DNA of 64,000 bases from Prado023 sp963700395 (GCA_963700395.1 CAVOXI010000003.1:248001-312000); one strand, 5' to 3'. Numbered from the stretch's first letter, positions 40,694 through 49,221 are shown. Made by a program: numbers and translations. The notes: generated from the letters alone by a model not told the origin.

Positions 40694-40761
40694 GGGGACG
40701 AACTGATCGGGCCCCATCCCGCGTGGCGAACACCACGCAGGTGGGGCCCGATTGCGTCCCC
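40694..40761. terminator. Three-tier stem-loop after the acyl-CoA dehydrogenase gene
   Basis: Nested inverted repeats: GGGGACG/CGTCCCC (40694-40700 with 40755-40761), ATCGGGCCCCA/TGGGGCCCGAT (40706-40716 with 40742-40752) and GCGTGG/CCACGC (40721-40726 with 40733-40738). Together they make a 24-bp interrupted stem between convergent genes. Probably a strong bidirectional terminator. Confidence 0.7.
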
Positions 40762-40829
40762 AGGCGCTGCTACCGGGGCGGCCCCGGGCGCTGCTCCCCT
40801 AGCGCATGCGGTCTGTCCGGATCTCGGAG

Positions 40830-40890
40830 AGTCGGCCGTCGGAATCCCGGACCGCGCCCACATCGGGCCGCGCGAAAGCGGACCGATCGT
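40830..40890 (-). repeat. Dispersed hairpin element, copy B (terminator-like)
   Basis: GTCCGGATCTCGGAG-like sequence upstream and ATCGGGCC-GCGCGAAAGC-GGACCGAT hairpin (40862-40889) match copy A (same GCGCGAAAG loop, one mismatch in the stem). It ends 22 bp past the 3' end of the GNAT gene. Confidence 0.55.
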
Positions 40891-40911
40891 TGCGCGGACT
40901 ACCGTTCCCCC

Positions 40912-41398
40912 TCACAGGGGGCGGTGCATGATGTGCAGTCCCACCGGGCCGTGCGTGGGGTGATCGAACGCCCCGGGGACCGTGGCCAGGATGCGGAACC
41001 CGAGGGACTCCCACAGGGCGACCGCCGCCGTGTTCGTCTCGACGACCGCGTTGAACTGCATCCCGCGGTACCCCGCGTCCCGAGCATCCTCCAGCACCCG
41101 CTGCGCCAGCGCCCGCCCAACGCCGCGACGGCCCGAGGAGGGGTCCACGATGAAGCTGGCGTTGGCCACGTGGGACCCCCGACCGGGGAAGTTCGGGCCG
41201 TACTTGGCCGTTCCGACGATCCGATCGTCCTCCACGGCCACGAGGACGACCCACGGCTCGTCCCAGCATCCACGCCGCGCGCCCGGCGTCGGGATCCATG
41301 TCCTGCGGGTAGGTGTAGGTCTCACCGGCGGCCACGACCTCCGCCATGAACGCCCAGATCTCCGGCCAGTCCTGCTCCGTCGCCGTCCGGATCCACAC
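40912..41398 (-). CDS. GNAT-family N-acetyltransferase (frameshifted)
   Basis: About 161 residues. The N-terminal part (VWIRTATEQDWPEIWAFMAE..., with GETYTYPQDMDPD) is in one frame and the rest (WDEPWVVLVAVEDDRIVGTA, then ASFIVDPSSGRRGVGRALAQ with the acetyl-CoA loop RxxGxG) is in the next; one extra base near 41268 joins them. The C-terminus (NTAAVALWESLGFRILATVP) is classic GNAT. Substrate unknown. TACGCT lies 8-13 nt before the GTG at 41398 with no Shine-Dalgarno, so the mRNA looks leaderless. Confidence 0.75.
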
Positions 41399-41460
41399 GC
41401 CCCGGAGCGTAGCGGAACAGCTCCGGGCGCTTCCCCCAGGCGACGCGTCCGGCCGCCCGA

Positions 41461-41563
41461 ACCATTGGCGATTCGTCCCGCTGACCGCACCATTGGCGAT
41501 TCGTCCGGCCGTCCGAACCATTGGCGATTCGTCCGGCCGTTCCGAACCATTGGCGATTCGTCC
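41461..41563. repeat. 28-bp tandem repeat (ACCATTGGCGATTCGTCC)
   Basis: The 18-mer ACCATTGGCGATTCGTCC is repeated at 41461, 41489, 41517 and 41546, with period 28/28/29; the linkers (CCGGCCGTCCGA-like) are also related. There are no unique spacers of CRISPR length. It lies upstream of the GNAT gene and downstream of the nitrilase gene, inside the 327-base spacer 41399-41725. Confidence 0.85.
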
Positions 41564-41574
41564 GGCTCTCGGGC

Positions 41575-41632
41575 GATTGAGGCTCGGGAATCCGGACGAA
41601 CCTCGGAACGGGCCACCGAATGGTGGACCAAC
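41575..41632 (-). repeat. Dispersed hairpin element, copy C (terminator-like)
   Basis: AATCCGGACGAACCTCGG leads into GGGCCACC-GAAT-GGTGGACC, the same layout as copies A and B with a changed stem. It lies about 95 bp past the 3' end of the nitrilase gene. Confidence 0.5.
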
Positions 41633-41635
41633 CGG

Positions 41636-41700
41636 AGGGGGCCGGGACCGGAGGGGGGCCGGGACCGGAGGGGGGCCGGGACCGGAGGGGGCCGGGAGGG
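41636..41700. repeat. 17-bp GC-rich tandem repeat
   Basis: GGGACCGG recurs at 41644, 41661 and 41678 (period 17) within an almost pure G/C tract between the hairpin element and the 3' end of the nitrilase gene. No coding potential. Confidence 0.75.
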
Positions 41701-41725
41701 GGCCCCGGGCGCTGGGCGTGGAGCC

Positions 41726-42523
41726 TCAGCTCATCCGCCGGTCCTCAAGGGCGGGGAACGCCCCGCGCCACGCGCCGACCCGGTCGGGGTCGATCTCGAC
41801 GGACAGGACCTCCTCACCCGTGCCGGCCTCGGCCAGGACCTCGCCCTGCGGGTCGATGACCATGGAGCACCCGGCGATCGGCACGCCGCCATGGGTCCCT
41901 GCCTCGTTGCAGGCCAGCACGTACGCCTGGCTCTCGATGGCCCGGGCCCGGGCGAGGACCTGCCAATGCGCGACGCGCCGCTCGGGCCACCCCGCGGGGA
42001 TCACGAAGGCCTCGGCACCGCCGTCCACCAGCGCCCGGAAGAGCTCCGGGAAGCGCAGGTCGTAGCAGGTGGCCAACCCGGTGCCGCCCAGCGCGCTGTC
42101 CACGACCACGACCTCCCTGCCGCTGGTCATCACCGACGTCTCGCCGCCGTTGAACCCGAACAGGTGGACCTTGCGGTACGAGCCGGCCAGGGCTCCGTCG
42201 GGGCCGAAGGCCACCTGGGTGTTGAAGTAGTCGATCTCCCCGGACTGCGCCTCGACCCGCTCGGCGAACGATCCCCCGAAGACCCACGCCCCTGCATCGG
42301 CGGCCACCTGGGCCAGCGAACGGCACAGGGGCCCGTTCAACGGTTCGGCGTGCACGGGCATGAGGTCGATCGCGAAGGCGCCGATCGGCCACAGCTCAGG
42401 CAGCACGACCAGGTCGTGGTCCGCCGCGACCTCCGCGGTCATCGCCAGGACCCGCTCGATGCGCTCGGCGACTGGCTCGTCGTCGGTGATGCTCACCTGG
42501 AGGAGGGCAACGCGAACGGGCAT
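41726..42523 (-). CDS. Carbon-nitrogen hydrolase (nitrilase superfamily)
   Basis: A 265-residue cytoplasmic amidase with the complete catalytic triad: Glu43 in LPELW, Lys118 in YRKVHLFG and Cys153 in CYDLRFPE. The HLFG and CYDLRFPELFR motifs point to the Nit/omega-amidase-like branch; such enzymes repair alpha-keto-acid amides or deaminated glutathione. An exact substrate cannot be given. TACCCT at 42536-42531 lies 8-13 nt before the ATG with no Shine-Dalgarno (leaderless). Confidence 0.85.
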   Translation of the reverse strand: MPVRVALLQVSITDDEPVAERIERVLAMTAEVAADHDLVVLPELWPIGAFAIDLMPVHAEPLNGPLCRSLAQVAADAGAWVFGGSFAERVEAQSGEIDYFNTQVAFGPDGALAGSYRKVHLFGFNGGETSVMTSGREVVVVDSALGGTGLATCYDLRFPELFRALVDGGAEAFVIPAGWPERRVAHWQVLARARAIESQAYVLACNEAGTHGGVPIAGCSMVIDPQGEVLAEAGTGEEVLSVEIDPDRVGAWRGAFPALEDRRMS

Positions 42524-42609
42524 GATCGTCAGGGTAGTCCCGAAGCCCGGACATCGTGGAACAGGCGGGCGTGCTCACCACCTGCTCGCGGGCGGGACGC
42601 GGTGCGCAG

Positions 42610-42855
42610 TCACCCCCCGGCGGCCAGTCCTGCGCGCAGGCGGGACTCGTCCACATGCCAGATCCCCACGACAGCCCCGTCAACGAGCGTGACCGGGATC
42701 TGCTCCCAGTACTGATCGGCCAGCACCGGGTCATCGAGGATCGACACCTCGTCCCACGCCACATCCAGCTCGGCGCACACCCGGGCGAGCACCACTCGTG
42801 CCTGATCGCAGAGGTGGCACCCGGGCTTGCCGACGAGCCGGACCCGTGCGGTCAC
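42610..42855 (-). CDS. Glutaredoxin-like (DUF836-type) thioredoxin-fold protein
   Basis: An 81-residue thioredoxin-fold protein. VRLVGKPGCHLCDQARVVL carries the redox motif CHLC, followed by WDEVSILDDPVLADQYWEQI and the cis-Pro loop IPVTLVDG. It belongs to the short glutaredoxin-like family often found near redox or synthetase genes in actinobacteria. Its GTG overlaps the stop of the acyl-CoA synthetase gene (GTGA), so it is translated with it. Partner unknown. Confidence 0.8.
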   Translation of the reverse strand: MTARVRLVGKPGCHLCDQARVVLARVCAELDVAWDEVSILDDPVLADQYWEQIPVTLVDGAVVGIWHVDESRLRAGLAAGG

Positions 42856-44351
42856 CCCCGGACGTCCTTGAGCTTGCCCTTCGTGATCTTGCCGGTCGCC
42901 GCGCGGGGCAACCTCGTGGCGAACTCGATCAGGGAGGGGCACTTGAACCGCGCCAGCCGGGCCTCGCAGAAGGCCCGGAGGTCGTCGGGCTGGGGCATGC
43001 CCTTCTTCAGGACCACGACCGCCTTCACCGACTCACCGGTCAGGGGGTGCGGCACACCGATGACCGCGACCTCGGCCACTGCCGGGTGCGTGGCCATGAC
43101 GGCCTCCACCTCGCGCGGGTAGACGTTGAAGCCGGAGACGATGATGAGGTCGCGCCTGCGGTCCACGAGCCGGTAGTCGCCGTCGTCGTCGACGATCGCG
43201 ACGTCCCCGGTGTGGAACCACCCGTCAGGGTCGACCCCGCCCGAGGCATCGGGCCAGTAGCCGGACAGCACCGACTTCGCACGGACCCACACCTCGCCCG
43301 GATCGCCCTCGTCGACCTCCTGGCCCGAGGTGTCGCGCAGCGAGACCTGGACGCCGGACAGTGGCCGCCCCACGGAGCCCGGCTTCGCGCGTCGCGCCAC
43401 GAGCGTCGAGGTCACCACCGGGCAGCACTCGGTGAGTCCGTAGCCCTCCCAGATGGGCTTGCCGGTGATGGTGCGGAACTGGGCGAACACGTCGGGGGGC
43501 AGGGCGGAGGCCCCGCTGATCAGCAGTCGCACGCCGTCCATGGACTCGCGCAGCGACCCCTCCGCGCTCCACGACACGTACATCGGGGGGGCGCCGGCGA
43601 TGTTGGTCACGCCGAGCTCCCGCACGGCCGCGAGCGACGAGCGCGACTCGAACCGGTCGAGCAGCACGCACGTCGCCCCCACCCGCGCCACGAGTCCCAA
43701 TCCTGCGTTGAGCCCGTAGATGTGGAACATGGGCAGCACGAGCAGCAGCCGGTCGTCGGGCTCCATGGCCGCGGGCCGCCGGATCTTGGCCAGCGCGTCG
43801 ATGTTGGCGCGCATCGCGCCGTGGCTGAGCATCGCGCCCTTGGGCTGGCCCTCGCTGCCCGAGGTGTACATGAGCACCGCGAGGTCCTTGGCGACGGTCC
43901 TCGGCGGCGAGAACGCCCCACGCCCGCCTGGTCCCGCGCCGACCAGCTCGGATCCGTCCGTCGAGTCGACGGCGATGACGCGGGTGGCGTGCACCCGCTT
44001 GGCCACGGACGCTCCCACCTTGGCCGCGCCCGCGTCATGCAGCAGGATCTCGGCGCCGGCGTCGGTGCACAGGCGGCTGACCTCGGTGGCCGTGTACCCG
44101 GTGTTGATGGGCACCGCCACCATCCCGGCCCGCAGCACGCCGAAGTAGGCGATCGCGAACTCCGGACGGTTGCCGATCATCAGTGCCACGCGGGAGCCCG
44201 GGGCCAGGCCCGCCTGCGTGAGGGCCCGCGCGGCCCGGTCGACGCGCTGGTCGACCTCGGCCCAGGTGAGCTGGGTCGTCCGGGTCACCAGTGCCGGGTG
44301 GTCCGGGCGGGTAGCGGCCGACTCGCGCACGAGGTCAGCGATGTTCGTCAC
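42852..44351 (-). CDS. AMP-binding acyl-CoA synthetase
   Basis: A 499-residue ANL-superfamily enzyme. ATP-binding P-loop YTSGSEGQPKGA, adenylate site GYGLTECCPVV (A5), the HTGDVAIVDDDGDYRLVDRR motif (A7-A8 hinge) and the catalytic Lys in LPRAATGKITKGKL near the C-terminus are all present. It activates a carboxylic acid, probably fatty, to the acyl-AMP and then the CoA thioester. First gene of an operon with the glutaredoxin-like gene; divergent from the HAD phosphatase gene. With the acyl-CoA dehydrogenase nearby it fits fatty-acid use. Confidence 0.9.
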   Translation of the reverse strand: MTNIADLVRESAATRPDHPALVTRTTQLTWAEVDQRVDRAARALTQAGLAPGSRVALMIGNRPEFAIAYFGVLRAGMVAVPINTGYTATEVSRLCTDAGAEILLHDAGAAKVGASVAKRVHATRVIAVDSTDGSELVGAGPGGRGAFSPPRTVAKDLAVLMYTSGSEGQPKGAMLSHGAMRANIDALAKIRRPAAMEPDDRLLLVLPMFHIYGLNAGLGLVARVGATCVLLDRFESRSSLAAVRELGVTNIAGAPPMYVSWSAEGSLRESMDGVRLLISGASALPPDVFAQFRTITGKPIWEGYGLTECCPVVTSTLVARRAKPGSVGRPLSGVQVSLRDTSGQEVDEGDPGEVWVRAKSVLSGYWPDASGGVDPDGWFHTGDVAIVDDDGDYRLVDRRRDLIIVSGFNVYPREVEAVMATHPAVAEVAVIGVPHPLTGESVKAVVVLKKGMPQPDDLRAFCEARLARFKCPSLIEFATRLPRAATGKITKGKLKDVRG

Positions 44352-44379
44352 ACGAGCAGTGTGGCATGTCGAATCCGGC

Positions 44380-44392
44380 TAGGCTCGCCCCG
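44380..44392 (+). promoter_or_regulatory. Leaderless -10 box (TAGGCT) of the HAD gene
   Basis: TAGGCT at 44380-44385 ends 6 nt before the GTG at 44392, and there is no Shine-Dalgarno. This is the clearest of about twelve such arrangements in the window. Confidence 0.6.
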
Positions 44393-45411
44393 TGGCCGAA
44401 TCCCCCAACGCCCCGGCGGACAGGGCGACGCCTGAGGATCCGGACGCCGATCGCGCCGCGGAGACGGTCCAATGGCAGGGTCCTGGACCCGGTTCGGACC
44501 CCGCGCCCGACCTCGGTGGGAGCGGCGGGGACACGCCGGTCGAGGCAGAGCTCGTCACCGAGCCGACCGAGTCGGTCAGGGCATGGCTGACCGCGGGAAT
44601 CAGCGCCCTGGCCCCGGAGAACGCCGGTCCGGGCGCGGCCGCCTTCTTCGACATCGACAACACGATCATGCGCGGCTCGAGCATCGTCGCGCTGGCCAAG
44701 GGCATGGCCGACCGGGACTACTTCACGACCAGCGAGGTCGTGGACTTCACCTGGAAGCAGCTCAAGTACGTGCTGTCGGGCCGCGAGAGCATGGACGACA
44801 TGGCCCAGGCCACGGAGAACGGGCTGCTGTTCGTCAAGGGCCGCGAGCCGGGTGAGATCCAGGACATGGCCGAACAGGCCTACGACGAGCGCATGGTCGG
44901 TCGGCTGTGGGCCGGGACCGTCGAGCTGGCGGAGGCCCACAAGGCGCTCGGGCACGAGGTGTGGCTGGTCAGCGCGACGCCCGTGGAGGTCGCCGATGTC
45001 ATCGCACGCCGCCTGGGACTCACCGGCGGGCTGGGAACGATCGCGGAGGTCGCGGACGGGCGCTACACCGGCAGGCTCGATGGCGTCCCCCTGCACGGCG
45101 CCGCGAAGGTCGCCGTGATCGAGCAGCTCGCGCTGGCACGCGGCCTCGACCTGGACCGGTGCGCGGCCTACTCCGACTCCTCCAACGACGTCCCCATGCT
45201 CTCCCTGGTCGGCTGCCCGGTGGCGATCAACCCGGACGGGGCCCTGCGCGCCCACGCCCGGGCCCAGGGCTGGCCGATCCGCGACTACCGGATCCGGGGC
45301 AAGGAGTCGGTCCGCAGGGGCGTCCCCGCGGCCGCAGCCGCCGGGCTCGTGGCCGGCGCCGCCGTGGGCGTGGCCAAGGCGATCTCGGTGATCCGCGAGA
45401 ACCGCGTCTGA
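44392..45411 (+). CDS. HAD-IB family phosphatase (SerB1-like)
   Basis: A 339-residue protein. A 75-residue acidic, low-complexity N-terminus precedes the HAD domain: motif I FFDIDNTIMRGSS, motif II LVSATPVEV, motif III Lys in HGAAKVAVIEQLA and motif IV YSDSSNDVPML. A predicted membrane-associated helix follows at the C-terminus (AAAAAGLVAGAAVGVAKAI). This is the TIGR01490-type group that includes mycobacterial SerB1, usually encoded next to PlsC-type acyltransferases, as here; a phospholipid-related phosphatase role is as likely as phosphoserine phosphatase. Leaderless start. Confidence 0.8.
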   Translation: MAESPNAPADRATPEDPDADRAAETVQWQGPGPGSDPAPDLGGSGGDTPVEAELVTEPTESVRAWLTAGISALAPENAGPGAAAFFDIDNTIMRGSSIVALAKGMADRDYFTTSEVVDFTWKQLKYVLSGRESMDDMAQATENGLLFVKGREPGEIQDMAEQAYDERMVGRLWAGTVELAEAHKALGHEVWLVSATPVEVADVIARRLGLTGGLGTIAEVADGRYTGRLDGVPLHGAAKVAVIEQLALARGLDLDRCAAYSDSSNDVPMLSLVGCPVAINPDGALRAHARAQGWPIRDYRIRGKESVRRGVPAAAAAGLVAGAAVGVAKAISVIRENRV

Positions 45412-45468
45412 GGGCACCACGGGAGCGCTCGGCGGATGAGCGCCGTCACGGGTGCCCGGTGGGCCGTG

Positions 45469-46387
45469 TCAGCGGAAGACGCCGCGACGGCGCACGAGCA
45501 TCCGGTACAGGTTGTGCTGGATGGTCTCGCGCACCTGGTCGGTGACCTCGAAGACGAGCATCGGATCCTCTGCCGCCACGTCGCCGAAGGCCTCGGCCTC
45601 GATGGGCTCACCGAACTCGATGACCCACTTCGACGGCAGCGGGACCATGCCGAGCGGGCCGAGCCACGGGAACGTCGGCGTGATCGGGAAGTAGGGAAGG
45701 CCGAACATCCGGGCCAGCACCTTGACGTTGCCCAGCATCGGGTAGATCTCCTCGGATCCCACCACTGAGCAGGGAACGATCGGGACCCCGGCCCGCAGCG
45801 CCGCCGAGACGAAGCCACCGCGGCCGAACCGCTGCAACCGGTAGCGCTCCGAGAACGGCTTGCCGGTGCCCTTGTAGCCCTCGGGCCAGACCCCCACGAG
45901 CTCCCCGGAGCGCAGGAGCCGCTCGGCGTCGGCGTTGCACGCCAGCGTGGCGCCCGCCTTGCGCGCCAGCATCCCGACGAACGGCATGTCGAAGACGATG
46001 TCCGCACCCAGCGGCCGCAGGTGCCGATGATCCGGGTGCGTGTCGTGGATCGCCATCTGCACCATCACGGCGTCCAGGCCGATCGTGCCGGCGTGGTTGG
46101 CCACCACCAGGGCGCCGCCCTCGTGCGGGCACGTTCTCGATCCCGCGGACCTCGACCCGGAACCAGTGCTTGTACAGCGGGCGCAGCGCCGCCAGCAGGA
46201 CGCTGTCGTTGAGCTCGGGATCGAACCCGAACTCGTCGACCTCGTACTGGCCCAGCGCCCGACGGCGCAGGAACTCCAGGGCCTCGCCCACCTGCTCGGC
46301 CCAGCTCGGGGATCCGCTGATCACGGCCAGCTCCTTGCCGGTCGGCTCGTCGGAGCCCGGCATGCGCAGGACGCGGGCGTCATTCAC
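45469..46387 (-). CDS. PlsC-type lysophospholipid acyltransferase (frameshifted)
   Basis: About 305 residues. An N-terminal region (SWAEQVGEALEFLRRRALGQ, then HWFRVEVRGIENVPA) leads into the acyltransferase motifs, but GGALVVANHAGTIGLDAVM (NHxGxxxxD) and GVWPEGYKGTGKP are in another frame; one extra base near 46120 joins them. The C-terminus is intact. These enzymes acylate lysophosphatidate-like acceptors at the membrane. The GTG start overlaps the epimerase stop (GTGA). The order epimerase, acyltransferase, HAD matches Rv0501-Rv0505c of M. tuberculosis, where the block belongs to cell-envelope lipid metabolism. Confidence 0.8.
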
Positions 46388-47409
46388 CCCGACCACCCCG
46401 ACAGGATGCGCCCGGCCACCGTCTCGGCACCGGTCACGAGCTCCGGGGTGATCACGTTGTTGAGCCGCTGGGCGTGGACGAAGTCGTCGAAGGCCTCGGC
46501 AGTGCTGTACCGCGGGACGTACCCGAACTCCTCGCGCAGCCGCGTGGTGTCCACGGCGCGACCGTGGGTGAGCAACCTGATCTGCTCCGGGCTGAAGTCG
46601 GCGAACCCCCCGCGCCGGACCCAGCGGCCCACCACGCCCACCAGCGGGGACCAGACGGGAACCCCGACGCGGCCGGCACGGCGGATCGCCTGCGACAGGG
46701 CCAGGACGCCCTCACCGGCGACGTTGTACGTGCCGGCGTGGTCCTCCACGGTGGCTCGGCGGAGCACCTCGAGGCCGTCGTCCTCGTGGACGAACTGCAG
46801 GCGGGCGTCGTAGCCGAGGACCGTCGGGATCACCGGCAGCGAGAAGTACTGGGCCATCGGGGTGTTGGCCGTGGCGCCCAGGAAGTTGGCGAACCGCAAT
46901 GTGGTGACGGTCAGGTCCGGGCGGCGCCGGGCCAGTCCTCGGACGTAGGACTCGACCTCCACGGAGTCCTTCGCCCACCCGGAGCTGGGCAGGCTGGTCG
47001 GCTCCATGTCCTCGCTGAGCATCGCGGCATCCGCGGACCCGGCCCCGTACACCGAGGTCGAGGACTTCACCACGAGCTTCTCCACCGACGACGCCTTCTG
47101 GCAGGCGGCCAGCAGCTGCATCGTCCCGATGACGTTGATCTCCTTCATCGGGGTGCGCCCACCGGCCTGCCGGGGCGTTGCGATGACACCCATGTGCAGG
47201 ACGGTGTCGACACCCGCCGTGGAGATCACCTTGCCGATGATCGGGTTGCGGATGTCAGCACGGACGAAGTCGGCCCCCCCGATGTCTCCGGTGGGGGTCA
47301 CGACGTCGACACCGATGACCCGCTCGACGTCAGGATCCTCGGTCAGCAGGCGCGCCATCCTGCCGCCGAGATAACGGGAGACCCCCGTCACAAGAACGAC
47401 GCGCGCCAT
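46384..47409 (-). CDS. NAD-dependent epimerase/dehydratase (SDR)
   Basis: A 341-residue extended SDR. The NAD motif is LVTGVSRYLGGRMARLL (G-x-x-x-x-L-G-G, a variant of GxxGxxG). The catalytic Ser/Thr region is VVKSSTSVYGAG, but the usual YxxxK is replaced by SSGWAKDSVEVES, so classical epimerase chemistry is doubtful. It corresponds to mycobacterial Rv0501 (annotated GalE2) by both sequence character and position between the bS22-like protein and the acyltransferase. Confidence 0.8.
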   Translation of the reverse strand: MARVVLVTGVSRYLGGRMARLLTEDPDVERVIGVDVVTPTGDIGGADFVRADIRNPIIGKVISTAGVDTVLHMGVIATPRQAGGRTPMKEINVIGTMQLLAACQKASSVEKLVVKSSTSVYGAGSADAAMLSEDMEPTSLPSSGWAKDSVEVESYVRGLARRRPDLTVTTLRFANFLGATANTPMAQYFSLPVIPTVLGYDARLQFVHEDDGLEVLRRATVEDHAGTYNVAGEGVLALSQAIRRAGRVGVPVWSPLVGVVGRWVRRGGFADFSPEQIRLLTHGRAVDTTRLREEFGYVPRYSTAEAFDDFVHAQRLNNVITPELVTGAETVAGRILSGWSG

Positions 47410-47413
47410 GGTG

Positions 47414-47512
47414 CTACTTGGCGTTACGGCGCTGGACCCGCGTGCGCTTGAGCAGCTTGCGGTGCTTCTTCTTCGCCATCCGCTTGCGACGCTTCTTGAT
47501 CACAGAACCCAC
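47414..47512 (-). CDS. 32-residue bS22/AURKAIP1-type ribosomal protein
   Basis: Sequence MGSVIKKRRKRMAKKKHR continues to end TRVQRRNAK; more than half of residues are Lys or Arg. This is the conserved actinobacterial mini-protein with the AURKAIP1/COX24 domain, found in mycobacterial ribosomes as bS22. GAGG lies 7 nt before the GTG. It lies between the HTH gene and the epimerase, as Rv0500B does. High confidence despite the size because of the exact motif and context. Confidence 0.9.
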   Translation of the reverse strand: MGSVIKKRRKRMAKKKHRKLLKRTRVQRRNAK

Positions 47513-47620
47513 AGGGAGACCTCACAGACTTGCCGGAAAGTGAGGCCATGCTACCGCTCGGGCGCACGGGCAAGAAACCACGTCGGCCGCGGAACCCCCC
47601 ACGGCAGCGGGCTGCGCGGC

Positions 47621-47818
47621 TCAGGCAGTGTCGACGAAGGAGCTGCGGAGGTAGTCGTCCACGATGTACTCGGGGATCCGCACGGAGCGTCCGACCTTCA
47701 GGGCAGGCAGCGCCCCGGAGTTGACCATGCGGTAGACCGTCATCTTCGACAGGCGCATGATGGCCGCAACCTCAGCGACGGTCAGCAGGCGCACCTCGCC
47801 CAGCGGACGATCGGTCAT
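47621..47818 (-). CDS. Excisionase-family HTH DNA-binding protein (Rv0500A-like)
   Basis: A 65-residue MerR-like helix-turn-helix protein: LLTVAEVAAIMRLSKMTVYR forms the HTH and MVNSGALPALKVGRSVRIPE the wing. Known as a conserved regulator in the proC-galE2 neighbourhood of actinobacteria; relatives act in development or cell-envelope control. It sits between acuC and the bS22-like gene. GGAGG is found upstream of the ATG. Confidence 0.88.
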   Translation of the reverse strand: MTDRPLGEVRLLTVAEVAAIMRLSKMTVYRMVNSGALPALKVGRSVRIPEYIVDDYLRSSFVDTA

Positions 47819-47933
47819 CGGATCACCTCCCTCATGGGTTTCAGGTACAACATGCTACGCCCGAGCGTGCCGGGAGGAAATGGGTCGACGGGCCATGCCC
47901 ACCGCAACCCCAGCCGGGGGTGCGGACCAGGCC

Positions 47934-49130
47934 TCAGAACGCGCCGAACGGGTCGGCCACCAGCCCCCAGTGCGGGAACACCGCACGCCGGGTGTCCATG
48001 ATCGCGCGGTCGAGGGGGTCCTCGGGGTGGTAGCTGCGCTCGAAGGGCTGCGCCCAGGGGTCGTTGCCGTCGGTCATCCGGCCGGGGGCTGCCCGGCCGA
48101 GCAGGTCCAGGACGAACACCCGGAACGCCTCGGGGGTCGGGGTCTCTGGGGCGATCGGCCGGTGCAGCGCCTCGGCGATCAGGTGCGTCCAGGCCCTCGG
48201 GACCACGTCCACGACCTCGTAGCCGCCGCCGCCGACGGCCACCCACCGACCCCCTGCCAGCCGATGGGCCAGCCGGTGGAGGGCCGAGTAGGAGGAGCGC
48301 TGGCCGTCCACGCTGAGCAGCAGGTGCGCCATGGCGTCCTCGAAGTGCGAGTCGCAGCCGTGCTGGCTGACCAGGAACTCGGGGGCGAACTCCTCGAGCA
48401 CCAGGGGGACGACCGCGTTGAACGCCCGCAACCACTGGTTGTCGGCGGTCCCGGCCGGCAGTGCCACGTTCACGGCCGTGCCCTGCGCCCCTGGACCACC
48501 GATGTCCCCGGGCCAGCCCGTACCCGGGAACAGGGTCCGCCCGCTCTCGTGCAGGCTGATCGTCAGCACCCGCGGGTCGTCATAGAACATCGCCTGCACG
48601 CCGTCACCGTGATGGGCGTCGACATCGACGTAGGCAACACGCTTGACCCCATGGTCGAGCAGCCAACGGATCGCGACCCCGACGTCGTTGTACACGCAGA
48701 ACCCGGCAGCCCGGTCGGACATCGCGTGATGCATGCCACCGAACAGGTTGACCGCATGCTGGGCGCGACCGGAGTGCACCTCCTCGACCGCCCGGACCGA
48801 GGCGCCGCACAGGTGCGCGGCCGCCTCGTGCATCCGGGGGAACACGGGCACGTCGTCGGTTCCCATGCCGAACCGCGGGTCGCCCGCGTCGCCGGTGTGG
48901 CCCGCTGTCCGCACGGCGGTCAGGAAGTCCGGCGTGTGGACCTTGACGAGGTCGTGGACGCCGGCTGGCTCCACCTCCCGGATCAGGTCGATGTTGGGCA
49001 CCCTGAGCAGTCCGAAGTCCTCGGCGAGGCGCAGGGCGAGCTGGACCCGGATCGGCGCCATGGGATGGCCCTGCCCGAAGTTGTACGCCGACAGGGTGGG
49101 GTCGGCGATCACGGCTACCCGATCGCTCAC
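47934..49130 (-). CDS. acuC: Acetoin utilisation protein AcuC (histone deacetylase family)
   Basis: A 398-residue class I-like deacetylase. Substrate-channel and metal motifs are intact: NLFGGMHHAMSDRAAGFCVYNDV (the tandem His pair), YVDVDAHHGDGVQAMFY with Asp and His zinc ligands, and LVSQHGCDSHFEDAMAHL. The final VAVGGGGYEV provides the tyrosine. In Bacillus AcuC deacetylates acetyl-CoA synthetase. No acs or acuA is visible here. The GTG start at 49130 has TACGGT 7-12 nt upstream and no Shine-Dalgarno, indicating a leaderless mRNA. The N-terminal extension reachable upstream is Arg/Cys-rich and unlike the family. Confidence 0.88.
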   Translation of the reverse strand: MSDRVAVIADPTLSAYNFGQGHPMAPIRVQLALRLAEDFGLLRVPNIDLIREVEPAGVHDLVKVHTPDFLTAVRTAGHTGDAGDPRFGMGTDDVPVFPRMHEAAAHLCGASVRAVEEVHSGRAQHAVNLFGGMHHAMSDRAAGFCVYNDVGVAIRWLLDHGVKRVAYVDVDAHHGDGVQAMFYDDPRVLTISLHESGRTLFPGTGWPGDIGGPGAQGTAVNVALPAGTADNQWLRAFNAVVPLVLEEFAPEFLVSQHGCDSHFEDAMAHLLLSVDGQRSSYSALHRLAHRLAGGRWVAVGGGGYEVVDVVPRAWTHLIAEALHRPIAPETPTPEAFRVFVLDLLGRAAPGRMTDGNDPWAQPFERSYHPEDPLDRAIMDTRRAVFPHWGLVADPFGAF

Positions 49131-49221
49131 CAGCCCACCGTAGTCCCCGGCTCCCTGCGGTGGGCGCGCGGGCGGCGGCCACAACGGGCATGGCGGGCCC
49201 GCAAGTGAATAGCCTCGCGAC

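Noticed and set aside
38740..40863. 707-codon minus-strand reading frame opposite the acyl-CoA dehydrogenase gene
   Set aside because: Residue pattern (Val/Leu/Gly/His/Arg) is that of an antisense frame, and the plus-strand enzyme is unambiguous.
41461..41563. Possible CRISPR array
   Set aside because: The repeats are head to tail with 10-nt related linkers, no unique spacers of 30 or more bases, and no cas genes nearby.
47757..49208. 483-codon plus-strand reading frame opposite acuC
   Set aside because: Antisense shadow; no motif, and it would erase the leaderless acuC start.
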